64,000 nt of DNA from Pseudomonas fluorescens (GCF_001307275.1 NZ_CP012831.1:3960501-4024500), one strand, 5' to 3'; counted from the stretch's first letter, positions 8,388-17,464 are shown. The notes: generated from the letters alone by a model not told the origin. Numbers and translations are program-made.

Positions 8388-9173
8388 TCAATCTTCCTCA
8401 CTACCCTCCGCCTTCCAATACCCCACGGCCTTCACAAAGTCCTGGTCCAACCCTTTCTCCTCCAGCAACACCTTGCGAATCTGCCGCGACACCTTGCTCT
8501 CGGTCGCGACCCAGGCGTACAGCTTGCCGCCGGGCATTTCCAACTGTTGCACGGTTCGCAGCAGGTTGTCCTGGCGGCCTTCGCGCAATACCCAGATCAC
8601 CTGGACCTGCGCCGGGCTCTGGAGGATCTGCTGTTCGGCGCCGTTTTCCACTTCAACCACCACCAGGGCCCGTCGGTTCGGCGCCAGGCCTTCGAGGCGG
8701 CGGGCGATGGCGGGCAGGGCGGTTTCGTCGCCGACCAGCAGGTAGCTGTCAAAGATGTCCGGCACGATCATCGAGCCCCGGGGCCCGGCGATGTTCAGGT
8801 ATTGCCCGGGGGCGGCCTGGGCCGCCCAGGTCGAGGCAGGGCCGTCGCCGTGGAGCACGAAATCGATGTCCAGCTCCAAGGTGTCCAGGTCATAGCGCCG
8901 TGGCGTGTAGTCGCGCATCTCGGGCATCGGACCCTGGGCCTTGCCCGCGCTGGGGTTGAAGTTATCCAGGGCGGCCTGTTCCTCGGCGTTCTGCGGGAAC
9001 AGCAATTTCACATGGTCATCCGTGCCCAGGCTGGCGAACCCGGCCAGTTCCGGCCCGCCGAGGGTGATACGGCGCATGCGTGGGGTCAGGTCCACCACTT
9101 GCAACACTTGCAGGCGGCGACGCTTGATCTCGTGGCTGACGCGGTGAATGGTGTTTGGATCGTGTTCAGTCAT
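8388..9173 (-). CDS. Siderophore-interacting protein / ferric-siderophore reductase (YqjH/ViuB-like)
   Basis: 261 residues. The FAD-binding motif RDYTPRRYD is near residue 83, the nucleotide site LLVGDETALPAIARRLE is near residue 142, and the C-terminal signature VGYWKAEGSEED is intact. Family members are cytosolic NAD(P)H-dependent flavoproteins that reduce ferric siderophores to release Fe2+. The gene overlaps the upstream PadR regulator gene by 8 bp, so the regulator and reductase are one transcription unit. This is analogous in content to the E. coli yqjI/yqjH pair, which is divergent there. Confidence 0.9.
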   Translation of the reverse strand: MTEHDPNTIHRVSHEIKRRRLQVLQVVDLTPRMRRITLGGPELAGFASLGTDDHVKLLFPQNAEEQAALDNFNPSAGKAQGPMPEMRDYTPRRYDLDTLELDIDFVLHGDGPASTWAAQAAPGQYLNIAGPRGSMIVPDIFDSYLLVGDETALPAIARRLEGLAPNRRALVVVEVENGAEQQILQSPAQVQVIWVLREGRQDNLLRTVQQLEMPGGKLYAWVATESKVSRQIRKVLLEEKGLDQDFVKAVGYWKAEGSEED

Positions 9174-9747
9174 TGCTTGACTCCGAAACTGAGGGACGGG
9201 CAGGGCCGTCGACGATGGCTTTGACGGTGTCGTTGAGCAGGCCGCTTACCCGCAGGATTTCTTCCGGGCTCCAGCGGCCTTGATGCATCTGTAGCGCATC
9301 ACGCAGGTGACCCACCGCTTCGTGGATCTCGGCAGGCCGATCCTGGTCACGCAGGGTGCGCTTGCTGGTTTCGATGCGCATCCGCACGCCGTCCAGCGCT
9401 TCGGCCTGGTCTTGAAGGAATAGACGTCCGGCATCGGTCGCGCTGTAACATTTTTTTCCACCCTCGGCGTCGCCGCTGATCATCTTACCCATTTCAAGGT
9501 GGGTCAGGGTCGGGTAGATCACGCCGGGGCTGGGACTGTAGGCACCGTCGAACATGGACTCGATCTGCCGGATCAGCTCGTAGCCGTGGCAAGGTTTCTC
9601 GGCAATCAGGGCCAGCAACAGCAATTTCAAGTCGCCAGCGGCGAAAACCCGTGGGCCGCGACTGCCGCGATCGCGACCGGACGGGCGTCGTTCGAAGCCA
9701 TCCTGACGACCCTGTTCATGAGAGGAAGGGGAATAAAGGACTGTCAT
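9166..9747 (-). CDS. PadR family transcriptional regulator (YqjI-like)
   Basis: 193 residues. The PadR winged helix is plain: LLLLALIAEKPCHGYELIRQ, then YSPSPGVIYPTLTHLE and EGGKKCYS. These are the landmarks of E. coli YqjI, a metal-responsive repressor of the siderophore reductase YqjH. The N-terminal ~30 residues are rich in Arg/Gly and contain only one His, unlike the His/Cys-rich nickel-binding extension of E. coli YqjI. The signal sensed may therefore differ. It is followed by the reductase gene with an 8-bp overlap, and four operator-like repeats lie just upstream, consistent with autoregulation. Confidence 0.85.
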   Translation of the reverse strand: MTVLYSPSSHEQGRQDGFERRPSGRDRGSRGPRVFAAGDLKLLLLALIAEKPCHGYELIRQIESMFDGAYSPSPGVIYPTLTHLEMGKMISGDAEGGKKCYSATDAGRLFLQDQAEALDGVRMRIETSKRTLRDQDRPAEIHEAVGHLRDALQMHQGRWSPEEILRVSGLLNDTVKAIVDGPARPSVSESSND

Positions 9748-9780
9748 GTGTTTGCTCTCTGTTGCGCATAAATAGAATCG

Positions 9781-9846
9781 AGATATATCTTTGACTTCAG
9801 ATATATCTTCGCTTATATAGATACATCTTGAAATGAAGATATATCT
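9781..9846. promoter_or_regulatory. Array of four AGATATATCT operator-like palindromes
   Basis: Perfect palindromes AGATATATCT occur at 9781-9790, 9799-9808 and 9837-9846. A one-mismatch copy AGATACATCT lies at 9819-9828. Starts are spaced 18, 20 and 18 bp apart, so successive sites are roughly two helical turns apart. They lie 34-100 bp upstream of the PadR start codon, suiting repressor binding over the promoter of the padR-reductase operon. Confidence 0.75.
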
Positions 9847-10169
9847 TAGTTGTGTCCTACAAGAGGTGAAGTATGACCTTACCTGAATCCCTTAAGTTTG
9901 CGGGACGAAACTGGGTGGGTATCAGGAAGTATTAACCGTAACTAGTGGGAATGTGGGAATGCTCTTACATTAAAAGTTACGTTTTATCGAAAATTGCGTA
10001 TTTTTCTCTGTGTTGTATGTTCGCTTTACTACAAGCCTATGCGAACTTTCCTGCTTATTTTTAATTAAAGAGCGACGATCATGCACCGGCGTTGAAAGGG
10101 GCACGCCAAGCTGTATTTGGCCTGCAACTTCAACCCTTCCCTCTTTATTGCTATGAACAGGTGTTAACA
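9847..10169. other. AT-rich promoter region of the fimbrial locus
   Basis: About 320 bp, markedly AT-rich from 9960 to 10075 compared with the rest of the window. No gene was recognised. It should contain the promoter and 5' leader of the first fimbrial subunit gene. I could not assign -35/-10 boxes with confidence. Confidence 0.5.
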
Positions 10170-10655
10170 ATGCTCATGAAAATCGTAACCGCAGCTTCCC
10201 TGACCGCTGCGGCCCTGAGTTCTTCGCTGGCGTTCGCTCTGGATGATGCGCGTTCCTCCATCCACATCACGGCGAACATTCCGACCCAGCAGTTCCACGT
10301 GCAGCCACGTGACCCGAACTGGGGTAAGAATGAAACCATGAACTACAACACCGTCAGCGGCACCCTGACGTCGCTGCGTCAGACCTACGACGTGAAGAAC
10401 ACCGAAGGTTCGGTCAACGCCTACATCGAAAACGGCCCGGCTTCGCTGTTCAACGGCAGCGATGCCATCGCCCTGACCACCGCTTTCAACGGTGTCACCC
10501 TGACCGCCATCCCCCAGGAAGTGGTGGACGACGCGACCTCCACACCGGGCACCCAGGCTGAGATGACCATTAGCCCGGCCAAGCCTCTGGCTACTCAGAA
10601 CGGCGTATACACCGCTGACATGACCGTCATCTTCGACGCCGTGCCGCGCCCGTAA
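10170..10655 (+). CDS. CS1/CFA-I-type fimbrial major subunit (pilin 1)
   Basis: 161 residues with a signal peptide ending SLAFA. The mature N-terminus DDARSSIHITANIPTQQFHV has the alternating hydrophobic pattern of a donor strand followed by the conserved I-P-T-x-x-F-H-V of CS1 pilins. The C-terminus, with its terminal beta strand motif ADMTVIFDAVP, matches CFA/I CfaB and Burkholderia CblA relatives. Family members polymerise by donor-strand exchange into thin surface fibres. It is 110 bp upstream of the usher. It is closely related to the last gene of the locus (17465-17974). The ATG at 10170 is chosen because it begins the signal peptide; an ATG two codons later is also possible. Confidence 0.88.
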   Translation: MLMKIVTAASLTAAALSSSLAFALDDARSSIHITANIPTQQFHVQPRDPNWGKNETMNYNTVSGTLTSLRQTYDVKNTEGSVNAYIENGPASLFNGSDAIALTTAFNGVTLTAIPQEVVDDATSTPGTQAEMTISPAKPLATQNGVYTADMTVIFDAVPRP

Positions 10656-10765
10656 TGCCCTCTGCCGCCCGGTGAGTTCCACCTCTTCCCGGGCCGCGCG
10701 ACAGGCCTGCCGGCGCTCCCCAGCCGGCAGGCCTGTACCTGGAATGCCTTGATAGCTCGCTGATA

Positions 10766-13315
10766 ATGAGAGTCCCGTTGATGTTTTCGATGACACCCAT
10801 CGCAGGTGCGCTCGCGCTATTGTTGTGCGCCAATGCATTGGCCGCGCCAACTGCACCCGGTACGACACCCACGAGCCTGCTGTCCCAGGCCAAGGGGTTG
10901 CCGGCGGAGTTTGAAGCCCACTTCTTCGATGTGCCGCTCGCGGTTCGTATTGAACTCAATCAACAGTATCTCGGTGAGGCCATGGTGGTCTTGACGCGAG
11001 ATGATCGTATTACCCTGCTCGAGTTCACCGAAACCCAGGAGAGTTCGATCAAGGCTGTCGAACGCGAGCAATGGGAACAACGCCTCAAGCAGGGCATCAC
11101 GCTCGGTGCCTGTGAAACCAATTGTTCGGCGGGGTTGCTGGCCGTGCATTACAGTCTCGAGAATTCATTGGTGTCGATCCTGACCCAAGACGTCGAGCGC
11201 TCGACCGAGCCCCGGCGTTTTTACGACCAGCCCAAAGAGGGCAGCTTCGGTCTTATCTTCAATAACCAACTCAATCTCAATGGTGGCCAGGAACAGGACA
11301 CCGGGGGGCGCTATGGCCTCAACGCCAGTTCCAGCGTGGGCAACTGGAGCCAGTCCCTGGACCTTCAGCTCTCGCGTCTTGGCGGGCCGGACGACAAGAT
11401 TTACCACGCCGTCCACGAGCTCTATACCCAACGAGAGTTGGAAGGACAATTTTTCCGCCTGGGTTACTTCACGCCCAGCTCCGATGGCCTGAACCGTCAG
11501 ATCCGTTCGTTCGGCGCCAACCCGGACACTGCGCTGGGGGTGATGTTCGGCAGTTCCGACAGCCTGGTCGTCGACAATCCCAAGCCCAGCGTCTACCCCA
11601 TTTATGTCACCGCCAGCCGCCAGGCGTCGGTGGAGATTTATCGCAGCGGCCTGTTGATCAACACCCAGGCCGTCAGCGCCGGCTTGCAGAGCCTGGACAC
11701 CCGGCCATTGCCTGGCGGTATCTACGAGGTGGAAGTTCGACTGATCGAGGACGGGCAAACCACCGCCACCAGCCAGGAACTGGTCTACAAACCCAGCAAT
11801 TGGAGCAGCACGGAAGATCGCTGGCGCTACAACCTGTTCGCCGGGCGCGAAACCCGGTTGTGGAGCAACTGGGACGACCAGCCCTCGGGTTTCACCACGG
11901 CGGGCCTCGGCGTCAATTACCTGCTGCACCCACGGGTGATCCTGGGGGGCTCCATGCGCCAGGTGCAGGACAAACTGCAAGTGGGCACTTCGGTGGACTG
12001 GACGCTGGCCAGCAGTACCAGCCTGTACGCCAATGTCTACCAGACCGAACAGTACGGCAATGGCATGGACTTGCAGGGCATGTACAGCTACGGCAGTGGC
12101 AGCGTCGTGGCCAGCCACAACCGCAGTTGGCTGGATACCCGCAACACCTACGAGACCCTGCCGGATGGCACCCGTATCCGCCAGCGCGACGTGTACGTCG
12201 GCCACACCAGCAACTCGTCGCTGTCGGTCAATCATCGCTTGAGCAACAAGACCTCCATCAACGGGCGGCTGGCCTACAGCGAAGGCAATGTCCAGGGCAC
12301 GGGCCTGGACCTGGGCTGGACCCAGCGCGGCAAGCTGCGTGGCAGCGATGCCAACTGGCGGTTGTCGGTGTTCGACCGTCCTGGCTCTTCGAGCACCAAC
12401 GACCGGCGTAATCGCGGCGTGGACCTGAGCCTCAGCGTGGCCTTGGGCGGCCCGGGCGAATACTGGTCGGGCAGCATTGGCACCCGCACCTCCCGCGAAG
12501 GCGACCGGGACAACAATGCCTCGCTGACCTATCGCCGCGACCTCCAGGACCACGTGTTGCAAAGCGTCTCCGCCACGGCGCTGGCCGATACCTATGGCGT
12601 GGGCCTGTCCGGCCTCGCCAGCTTCAGTACCGACTCGCTCTACGGCGATGGTTTCATCCAGCGCTCGTCCTACAACGACAACCTTACTGGCGGCCTGAAC
12701 CTCAGCAGCACGGTCGCCGTGGGCGGCCAGAAAGCCACCTTCACCGGGGTGCCGCAAGGTCGCGGCGCAGGGATGATCGTCGACGTGGAGACCGACCTGG
12801 ACAACATCGTGCTGCGCGCCGACGACCTGACTGGCGGCAGCACCACGTTGCACCCCGGCCGTAACTTCGTGCCGATCACCGCTTATAAAAACAGCATGGT
12901 CACCTTCGACTTCGAGGGCGTCCATCCGCCAGCGGCGAGCATCGAGCCCACACGCACCCGCTATCACCTGAACAAGGGCGGCGTGGACTACCGCAAGGTC
13001 AGCGTGATGAAAACCGTGACCGTGCTCGGCCGCCTGCTGGACGAACAGGGCCAGCCGCTCAAGGGCCATCACGTGATCAACCACGCCAGCCGCGGCGTCA
13101 GCGAGGTGGACGGGTTCTTCTCCATGGAGATGAATGCCGCGTCCCCGACCCTGGAAGTGCGCTACGGCAACGAGTTGTTCTGCCGCTTCCGCCTCGACCC
13201 GGAAACCGCCAGCGAGGAAGGCGACGTGTTGATGATCGGCGACCTGCGCTGCACCCCGGACAGCCTGGCCGATAGCACGTTGGCCGCGGCTGACCCGGCG
13301 AAGCAGCGCTCATGA
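10766..13315 (+). CDS. Outer-membrane usher of the CS1/CFA-I (TcfC/CblC) type
   Basis: 849 residues with a signal peptide ending ANALAA. The large central part has repeated amphipathic strands with alternating aromatic/polar residues (residues ~140-650), fitting a beta-barrel. The region DLTGGSTTLHPGRNFVPITAY and the C-terminal block with VLGRLLDEQGQPLKGHHV resemble the CfaC/TcfC carboxy-terminal domains. Two cysteines (CETNC) are near residue 112. The usher secretes and assembles chaperone-bound subunits at the outer membrane. The start may instead be the ATG at 10781, which leaves a tighter signal peptide. It is the only usher in the locus, so all subunits presumably use it. Confidence 0.88.
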   Translation: MRVPLMFSMTPIAGALALLLCANALAAPTAPGTTPTSLLSQAKGLPAEFEAHFFDVPLAVRIELNQQYLGEAMVVLTRDDRITLLEFTETQESSIKAVEREQWEQRLKQGITLGACETNCSAGLLAVHYSLENSLVSILTQDVERSTEPRRFYDQPKEGSFGLIFNNQLNLNGGQEQDTGGRYGLNASSSVGNWSQSLDLQLSRLGGPDDKIYHAVHELYTQRELEGQFFRLGYFTPSSDGLNRQIRSFGANPDTALGVMFGSSDSLVVDNPKPSVYPIYVTASRQASVEIYRSGLLINTQAVSAGLQSLDTRPLPGGIYEVEVRLIEDGQTTATSQELVYKPSNWSSTEDRWRYNLFAGRETRLWSNWDDQPSGFTTAGLGVNYLLHPRVILGGSMRQVQDKLQVGTSVDWTLASSTSLYANVYQTEQYGNGMDLQGMYSYGSGSVVASHNRSWLDTRNTYETLPDGTRIRQRDVYVGHTSNSSLSVNHRLSNKTSINGRLAYSEGNVQGTGLDLGWTQRGKLRGSDANWRLSVFDRPGSSSTNDRRNRGVDLSLSVALGGPGEYWSGSIGTRTSREGDRDNNASLTYRRDLQDHVLQSVSATALADTYGVGLSGLASFSTDSLYGDGFIQRSSYNDNLTGGLNLSSTVAVGGQKATFTGVPQGRGAGMIVDVETDLDNIVLRADDLTGGSTTLHPGRNFVPITAYKNSMVTFDFEGVHPPAASIEPTRTRYHLNKGGVDYRKVSVMKTVTVLGRLLDEQGQPLKGHHVINHASRGVSEVDGFFSMEMNAASPTLEVRYGNELFCRFRLDPETASEEGDVLMIGDLRCTPDSLADSTLAAADPAKQRS

Positions 13316-13322
13316 CATGAGC

Positions 13323-13413
13323 TGTGAGAGCAAGGCTTGCCCGCGATGAACGATAACACCAACTCACCAGGAGAGCGGGGTGCCTGCATCGCGGGCAAGC
13401 CTTGCTCCCACGG
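13323..13413. repeat. REPIN, family C
   Basis: Arms GTGAGAGCAAGGCTTGCCCG and GCGGGCAAGCCTTGCTCCCA around a loop of about 45 bp. It sits inside the fimbrial locus between usher and first adhesin genes, where its hairpins could shape mRNA stability. Confidence 0.8.
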
Positions 13414-13469
13414 TGAAGTTTTCCCCCAAAAACCTGCAAGGATTCGCATTGATGTATGAGGTTGTATAG

Positions 13470-14714
13470 ATGAAACCTTTTTCGGTAGCCGTGCGCAGCG
13501 TGGTTTCAGTGTTGTTGTTTGCTTGCGTGCCTGCTGCCAATGCCGTGAGTCGGGATATCACAGCGATATTCAGGCCCGATGCTTCGAAGCCCCAAGAAAA
13601 TGTGTTTCTCAACACCACTCCGATCGGTGGCTACTGTCAGCATCAGCCGCAGATATGCAAGAACCAGAATATCGCCAGCATCCTGTTGCCTGTGACCTTT
13701 GATTCGAACAGTCCTTTTGAGGCGAATCACAGTGACCCTCGTAAAGGCGCGATGTTCAGGACGCCCGCCGGTTGGCGCACGCTACAGGTGACCCATGCAG
13801 AGTCAGGTGAAACGGAAACCGTTGAAATGCGCTGGGTTGGCATAGGGGCAACCTATCGGCTCCCTTCTCCTGCCGTCAATCTGGTGGGTGGCGGTGTGGA
13901 CCTCAGGACGGCCCATGGAATGCTCTGGGGGACTAATTGGCAGACTGCTCCGGCGCCATGTCAGAGCGCTGGTTGGATAGGCGCCAGCCATACGGATTTC
14001 CCGTTTTTCTGGAAGACTCCGGTAGAGGGCGTGTGCGCCAAGACGGCCCGTTATCCGATCCCCAGTCTGAAGTATCTATCGGTGGATTTTGCCTATGAAC
14101 TGCGTACACCCAACCCGTTGAAAATGTCATCAGGCCAGTACACGGGTTCTCTGAATTACACCATTGGGCCGGGGCAGGACTTTGACGCGGGAGATGTCAT
14201 GATTCCTAGCGACTCGTTGTTGACTCTCAACTTCAAACTCACCGTCGAACACACCCTCAAGGTCGAAGTTCCCCCCGGCGGCAACCGCGTGGAACTGGTC
14301 CCCCAGGACGGCTGGCAAGCCTGGCTCAACAGCGGCCGCAAACCGACTCGGCTGTTTCGCGACCAGCGCTTCCATATCTCCGCCTCTTCCCGTTTCAAGA
14401 TGGCGCTGGAATGCCAGCACATCAGCGGCAATACCTGCGCGATCACCGAGACCGGCACCGGCCATGCCGTGCCGGTGGACGTCAGCGTGACCCTGCCGGA
14501 TGGCTTGACGGACGCCAGCGGGCAACCGGTCAACCGTCGCCGGCTGTTGCGCGATGGCAGTGGCACCGAGTTGTTCCAGCCGGGCTTATATGTCGACCGC
14601 AGGCCGGGAATGCTGCACTTCGAGATCGGCCGTAGCAGCGTCGAAGAGATGCTGGACGGCGGCGCCACGCGCTATAGCGGCGATGTCACGGTGATCTGGG
14701 ATTCGGAAGTTTAA
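13470..14714 (+). CDS. CS1-type fimbrial tip adhesin, paralogue 1 (CfaE/CblD-like)
   Basis: 414 residues with a signal peptide ending AANA. The protein is roughly two-domain. Residues ~21-210 form a Cys-containing N-terminal domain (C-x-H-x-P-x-x-C near residue 51). Residues ~210-414 end in a pilin-like strand SGDVTVIWDSEV. This matches the adhesin-plus-pilin architecture of CfaE/CooD tip proteins. A GAGG ribosome site precedes the ATG. It is immediately followed (46 bp) by a paralogue whose C-terminal half is nearly identical while the N-terminal half has diverged. Receptor specificity cannot be inferred. Confidence 0.75.
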   Translation: MKPFSVAVRSVVSVLLFACVPAANAVSRDITAIFRPDASKPQENVFLNTTPIGGYCQHQPQICKNQNIASILLPVTFDSNSPFEANHSDPRKGAMFRTPAGWRTLQVTHAESGETETVEMRWVGIGATYRLPSPAVNLVGGGVDLRTAHGMLWGTNWQTAPAPCQSAGWIGASHTDFPFFWKTPVEGVCAKTARYPIPSLKYLSVDFAYELRTPNPLKMSSGQYTGSLNYTIGPGQDFDAGDVMIPSDSLLTLNFKLTVEHTLKVEVPPGGNRVELVPQDGWQAWLNSGRKPTRLFRDQRFHISASSRFKMALECQHISGNTCAITETGTGHAVPVDVSVTLPDGLTDASGQPVNRRRLLRDGSGTELFQPGLYVDRRPGMLHFEIGRSSVEEMLDGGATRYSGDVTVIWDSEV

Positions 14715-14760
14715 AAGGCGTGGCTTGGCCAGTCCGAGCCGATATGAGGGTGGGGTGTAG

Positions 14761-16008
14761 ATGAAGCAGTTACCAGTGGCAGTGCAAGGCATGGTTTCGG
14801 TGTTGTTGTTGACCTGTGCATCGACGGCTGATGCCGTGAGCAAGGATGTCACCGCCATCTTCAGGCCGGATCCCTCGAAGCCCAATGAAAACTCCTTTCT
14901 CAATACCACCCCGGTATCGGGTTACTGCGGACTGTATCCGGCGGTATGTGAGCGGGAAAAAATGTTCAGTATTCAGGTGCCCATTACTTTCGAATCGGCT
15001 CGTCCGATTCAGGCAAATCATGGGGATCCCCGGCAAGGGGCGATGTTCGATGTGCCGGCCAGCTGGCGTTTGGCGCAGGTGACCCATACCGGTACAGGCG
15101 AAACAGAGATCGTTCAAGTGCGGATATCCGGCGTGGGCTCGCGGTATCAGTTTCCTGGCAGCGTGGTCGATTTGGTCGGCGGCGGCGTAAACGCTCTACA
15201 GGCCCATCAGAGGTTATGGAGCGGCTCCAGTTGGCTTTATGCGCCTTCGCCTTGTCGAGGTAGCGGCTATTCGACCTACAACCACAATATCTACAACTTT
15301 TTCTGGAAGACACCTACCGAAGGTGTGTGCGCCAAAAGAGCCAATTACCTGATCCCCAGCATGTCCTACCGCAATCTGGATTTCGCCTACGAACTGCGCA
15401 CACCCAACCCTTTGAAAATGTCGTCTGGCCTATATACCGGTTCTCTGACCTACGGCGTCGGACCAGGGCAGGACTTTGACATGGGGGATGTGATGATCCC
15501 CACGGATTCGGTGATCACCCTCAATCTCAAACTGACGGTCGAACACACCCTCAAAGTAGAAGTACCCCCCGGCGGCAACCGCGTCGAACTGGTCCCCCAG
15601 GAAGGCTGGCAAGCCTGGCTGAACAGCGGGCGCAAACCCACGCGATTGTTCCGCGACCAGCGTTTTCATATCTCGGCCTCGTCACGCTTCAAGATGGCCC
15701 TCGAATGCCAGCACGTCAGCGCCAATACCTGCGCCATCTCCGAAACCGCCACAGGGCACGCCGTGCCGGTGGAGGTCAGCGTGACCCTGCCCGAGGGCCT
15801 GACGGATGCCGCCGGGCAACCGATCAGCCACCGCCCGTTGTTTCGTGACGGCACGGGCACCGAGTTGATCCAGCCGGGGTTTTATGTCGATCGACGGCCA
15901 GGAACGCTGCACTTCGAGGTGGTGCGCGGCAATGTCGAGGAGATGTTGGACAGCGGCGCCAAGGCCTACTCCGGCAACGTCACGGTGGTCTGGGATTCTG
16001 AAATTTAA
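14761..16008 (+). CDS. CS1-type fimbrial tip adhesin, paralogue 2
   Basis: 415 residues with a signal peptide ending STADA. It has the same layout as the preceding gene. The common segment begins around DFAYELRTPNPLKMSSG and continues to the last strand SGNVTVVWDSEI. In that half, blocks such as TVEHTLKVEVPPGGNRVELV are shared residue for residue, whereas the N-terminal domain is only moderately similar and has its own cysteine spacing. A strong GAGGGTGGGG ribosome site is present. Either both adhesins cap different fibres, or one is an alternative tip. A minor shaft subunit is also possible. Confidence 0.72.
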   Translation: MKQLPVAVQGMVSVLLLTCASTADAVSKDVTAIFRPDPSKPNENSFLNTTPVSGYCGLYPAVCEREKMFSIQVPITFESARPIQANHGDPRQGAMFDVPASWRLAQVTHTGTGETEIVQVRISGVGSRYQFPGSVVDLVGGGVNALQAHQRLWSGSSWLYAPSPCRGSGYSTYNHNIYNFFWKTPTEGVCAKRANYLIPSMSYRNLDFAYELRTPNPLKMSSGLYTGSLTYGVGPGQDFDMGDVMIPTDSVITLNLKLTVEHTLKVEVPPGGNRVELVPQEGWQAWLNSGRKPTRLFRDQRFHISASSRFKMALECQHVSANTCAISETATGHAVPVEVSVTLPEGLTDAAGQPISHRPLFRDGTGTELIQPGFYVDRRPGTLHFEVVRGNVEEMLDSGAKAYSGNVTVVWDSEI

Positions 16009-16067
16009 ACGGCCGGTCGGCCAGGATTTTTAGTGAGTTGCGTGAAATGCATGAGGTTGGAAAAGCG

Positions 16068-16811
16068 ATGAAACATCTATTGGCATGGGTTGGACTCTAT
16101 CTGTTTTGCGGCGTGGCCCAGGCCGGTCCGCAGATCGGCGTCGGGGTGGTCTACGACTACCTGGACGGCAACAAGACCACCTACATGAAGCGGATATTCA
16201 ATGGCGGCACGTCCACGGCGTTCGTCAAGGTCAATATCCTGGAGATTATCTATAACGAGGACGGCAGCTACCAGGAAGTGCCGTTGCAGAACCAGGCCAG
16301 TGCCCAGGCCAAGGACGGGTTGATGGCCAGCCCGGCGCGGCTGATCGTGCCGGCCAACGGGGTGCAGGGCACGCGCTTGCTGTTCATGGGCAACCGCGAC
16401 AAGGAACGGTACTTCCGCGTGCGCTTCGTGCCGGTGGTGCCGGAGGCCGAAGACGAGTTCGCCATCAGCAAGGAGGAGCGCGAGGAATACAAGAAGGAGC
16501 GCGTCGGGGCGGGGGTCAAGGTGCTGGCGGGCTACGGCACGGTGTTTTTCGTACGGCCCAAGGACACCCGCTTCGAGACCGTGATCGATGACAGCGCCAA
16601 TCGCTACCAGATACGCAATAACGGCAACAGCGTGCTGGTGATCGATGAGTTCAAGGACTGCGAAGCGAAGAAAGAGAACGAGTGCCGGCCCACCACCAAG
16701 CACCACATCATGGCCGGCCGGACGTTCTCGTTCGACAAGGAGGCGGGGCGCGAATATCGCTTCACGCTGATCGAAGGCAGCGAGCAGAAAAACGTCGAGA
16801 TCAAAGGTTGA
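16068..16811 (+). CDS. Periplasmic fimbrial chaperone of the CS1/CFA-I type
   Basis: 247 residues with a signal peptide ending GVAQA. The body carries the chaperone pattern GVVYDYLDG...RIFNGGTSTAFVKV, then SPARLIVPANGVQGTRLLFMG with positively charged positions and RYFRVRFVPV, and a C-terminal immunoglobulin-like domain (YQIRNNGNSVLVIDEF). Two cysteines (C-x7-C near residue 205) may form a disulphide. It resembles CfaA/CblB chaperones that cap subunits in the periplasm. I chose the ATG at 16068; the frame has further starts at 16038 (TTG) and 16047 (ATG). The chaperone gene is sixth-seventh kb into the locus rather than first, unlike cfaABCE. Confidence 0.82.
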   Translation: MKHLLAWVGLYLFCGVAQAGPQIGVGVVYDYLDGNKTTYMKRIFNGGTSTAFVKVNILEIIYNEDGSYQEVPLQNQASAQAKDGLMASPARLIVPANGVQGTRLLFMGNRDKERYFRVRFVPVVPEAEDEFAISKEEREEYKKERVGAGVKVLAGYGTVFFVRPKDTRFETVIDDSANRYQIRNNGNSVLVIDEFKDCEAKKENECRPTTKHHIMAGRTFSFDKEAGREYRFTLIEGSEQKNVEIKG

Positions 16812-16856
16812 CGGTCGCCGTCGCCGAACCGTCGTTGACGCCACAGGTAATCAAAT

Positions 16857-17339
16857 ATGTTCAAGACACTGGTACGCCCCCTCGCACTGAGCGCCGTTAT
16901 GTTGCCCTGGGTCCAGGCCTGGGGCGCGGTCGAACGGGAAACCTTCGAGGTCTACGTGACCATCCCCACCGTCGACTTTCATGTGGTGCCCCTCGACCCG
17001 CAACTGGTCCAGCGCGAACAGCGCCTGCCCTTCAGCACCATCACCGGCGAGCTCAGCCCGTTGCGGGCCACCTACGAGGTGAAGAACAGCAACGGTGCCA
17101 TCGGTGCCCGCCTGGGGGAAGAGGCGTATCTGTCCAATGGACGTGAGCGCATCGATCTGCGGGTGACCTTCAATGGCGTCGCACTGACCCTGGATTCGGC
17201 CCAGGTGGTCACGGCCACCGAAGCCCGGCCCGGACGCCAGGTGCCGTTGGAAATTGCCGCCATCAGGCCCGATGACGATTACAAGCCGGGGGACTACTAC
17301 GGCACGGTGCACATGGTGTTCGACGCCACCGCGCCGTAG
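16857..17339 (+). CDS. CS1-type fimbrial subunit, divergent pilin 2
   Basis: 160 residues with a signal peptide ending VQAWGA. The mature start ETFEVYVTIPTVDFHVVPLD keeps the I-P-T-x-x-F-H-V core, and the C-terminal strand is YYGTVHMVFDATAP. It shares the CS1 pilin fold signature with the other two subunits, but most other positions differ. It could be a minor shaft or anchor subunit. An AGGTAATCAAAT ribosome site precedes the ATG, 45 bp after the chaperone gene. The assignment to the family is good; the role within the fibre is inferred. Confidence 0.78.
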   Translation: MFKTLVRPLALSAVMLPWVQAWGAVERETFEVYVTIPTVDFHVVPLDPQLVQREQRLPFSTITGELSPLRATYEVKNSNGAIGARLGEEAYLSNGRERIDLRVTFNGVALTLDSAQVVTATEARPGRQVPLEIAAIRPDDDYKPGDYYGTVHMVFDATAP

Positions 17340-17421
17340 CAACCGCGAACCCTGCGGCAAAGATCATTTGAACCAGCACTCCTGTGGCGAGGGAGCGCTG
17401 GGTCAGTGACGGTGGGAGCAA

Positions 17422-17443
17422 GTTTTGCTCCTGCGCTTTTTAT
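17422..17443 (+). terminator. Hairpin plus T-rich tract between pilin 2 and pilin 3
   Basis: GGAGCAA-GTTT-TGCTCC stem followed by TGCGCTTTTTATT. It may be a weak terminator/attenuator or a degenerate REP, separating the last pilin from the rest of the locus. Confidence 0.4.
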
Positions 17444-17464
17444 TACTAAAAAAAGGTATCAAGC

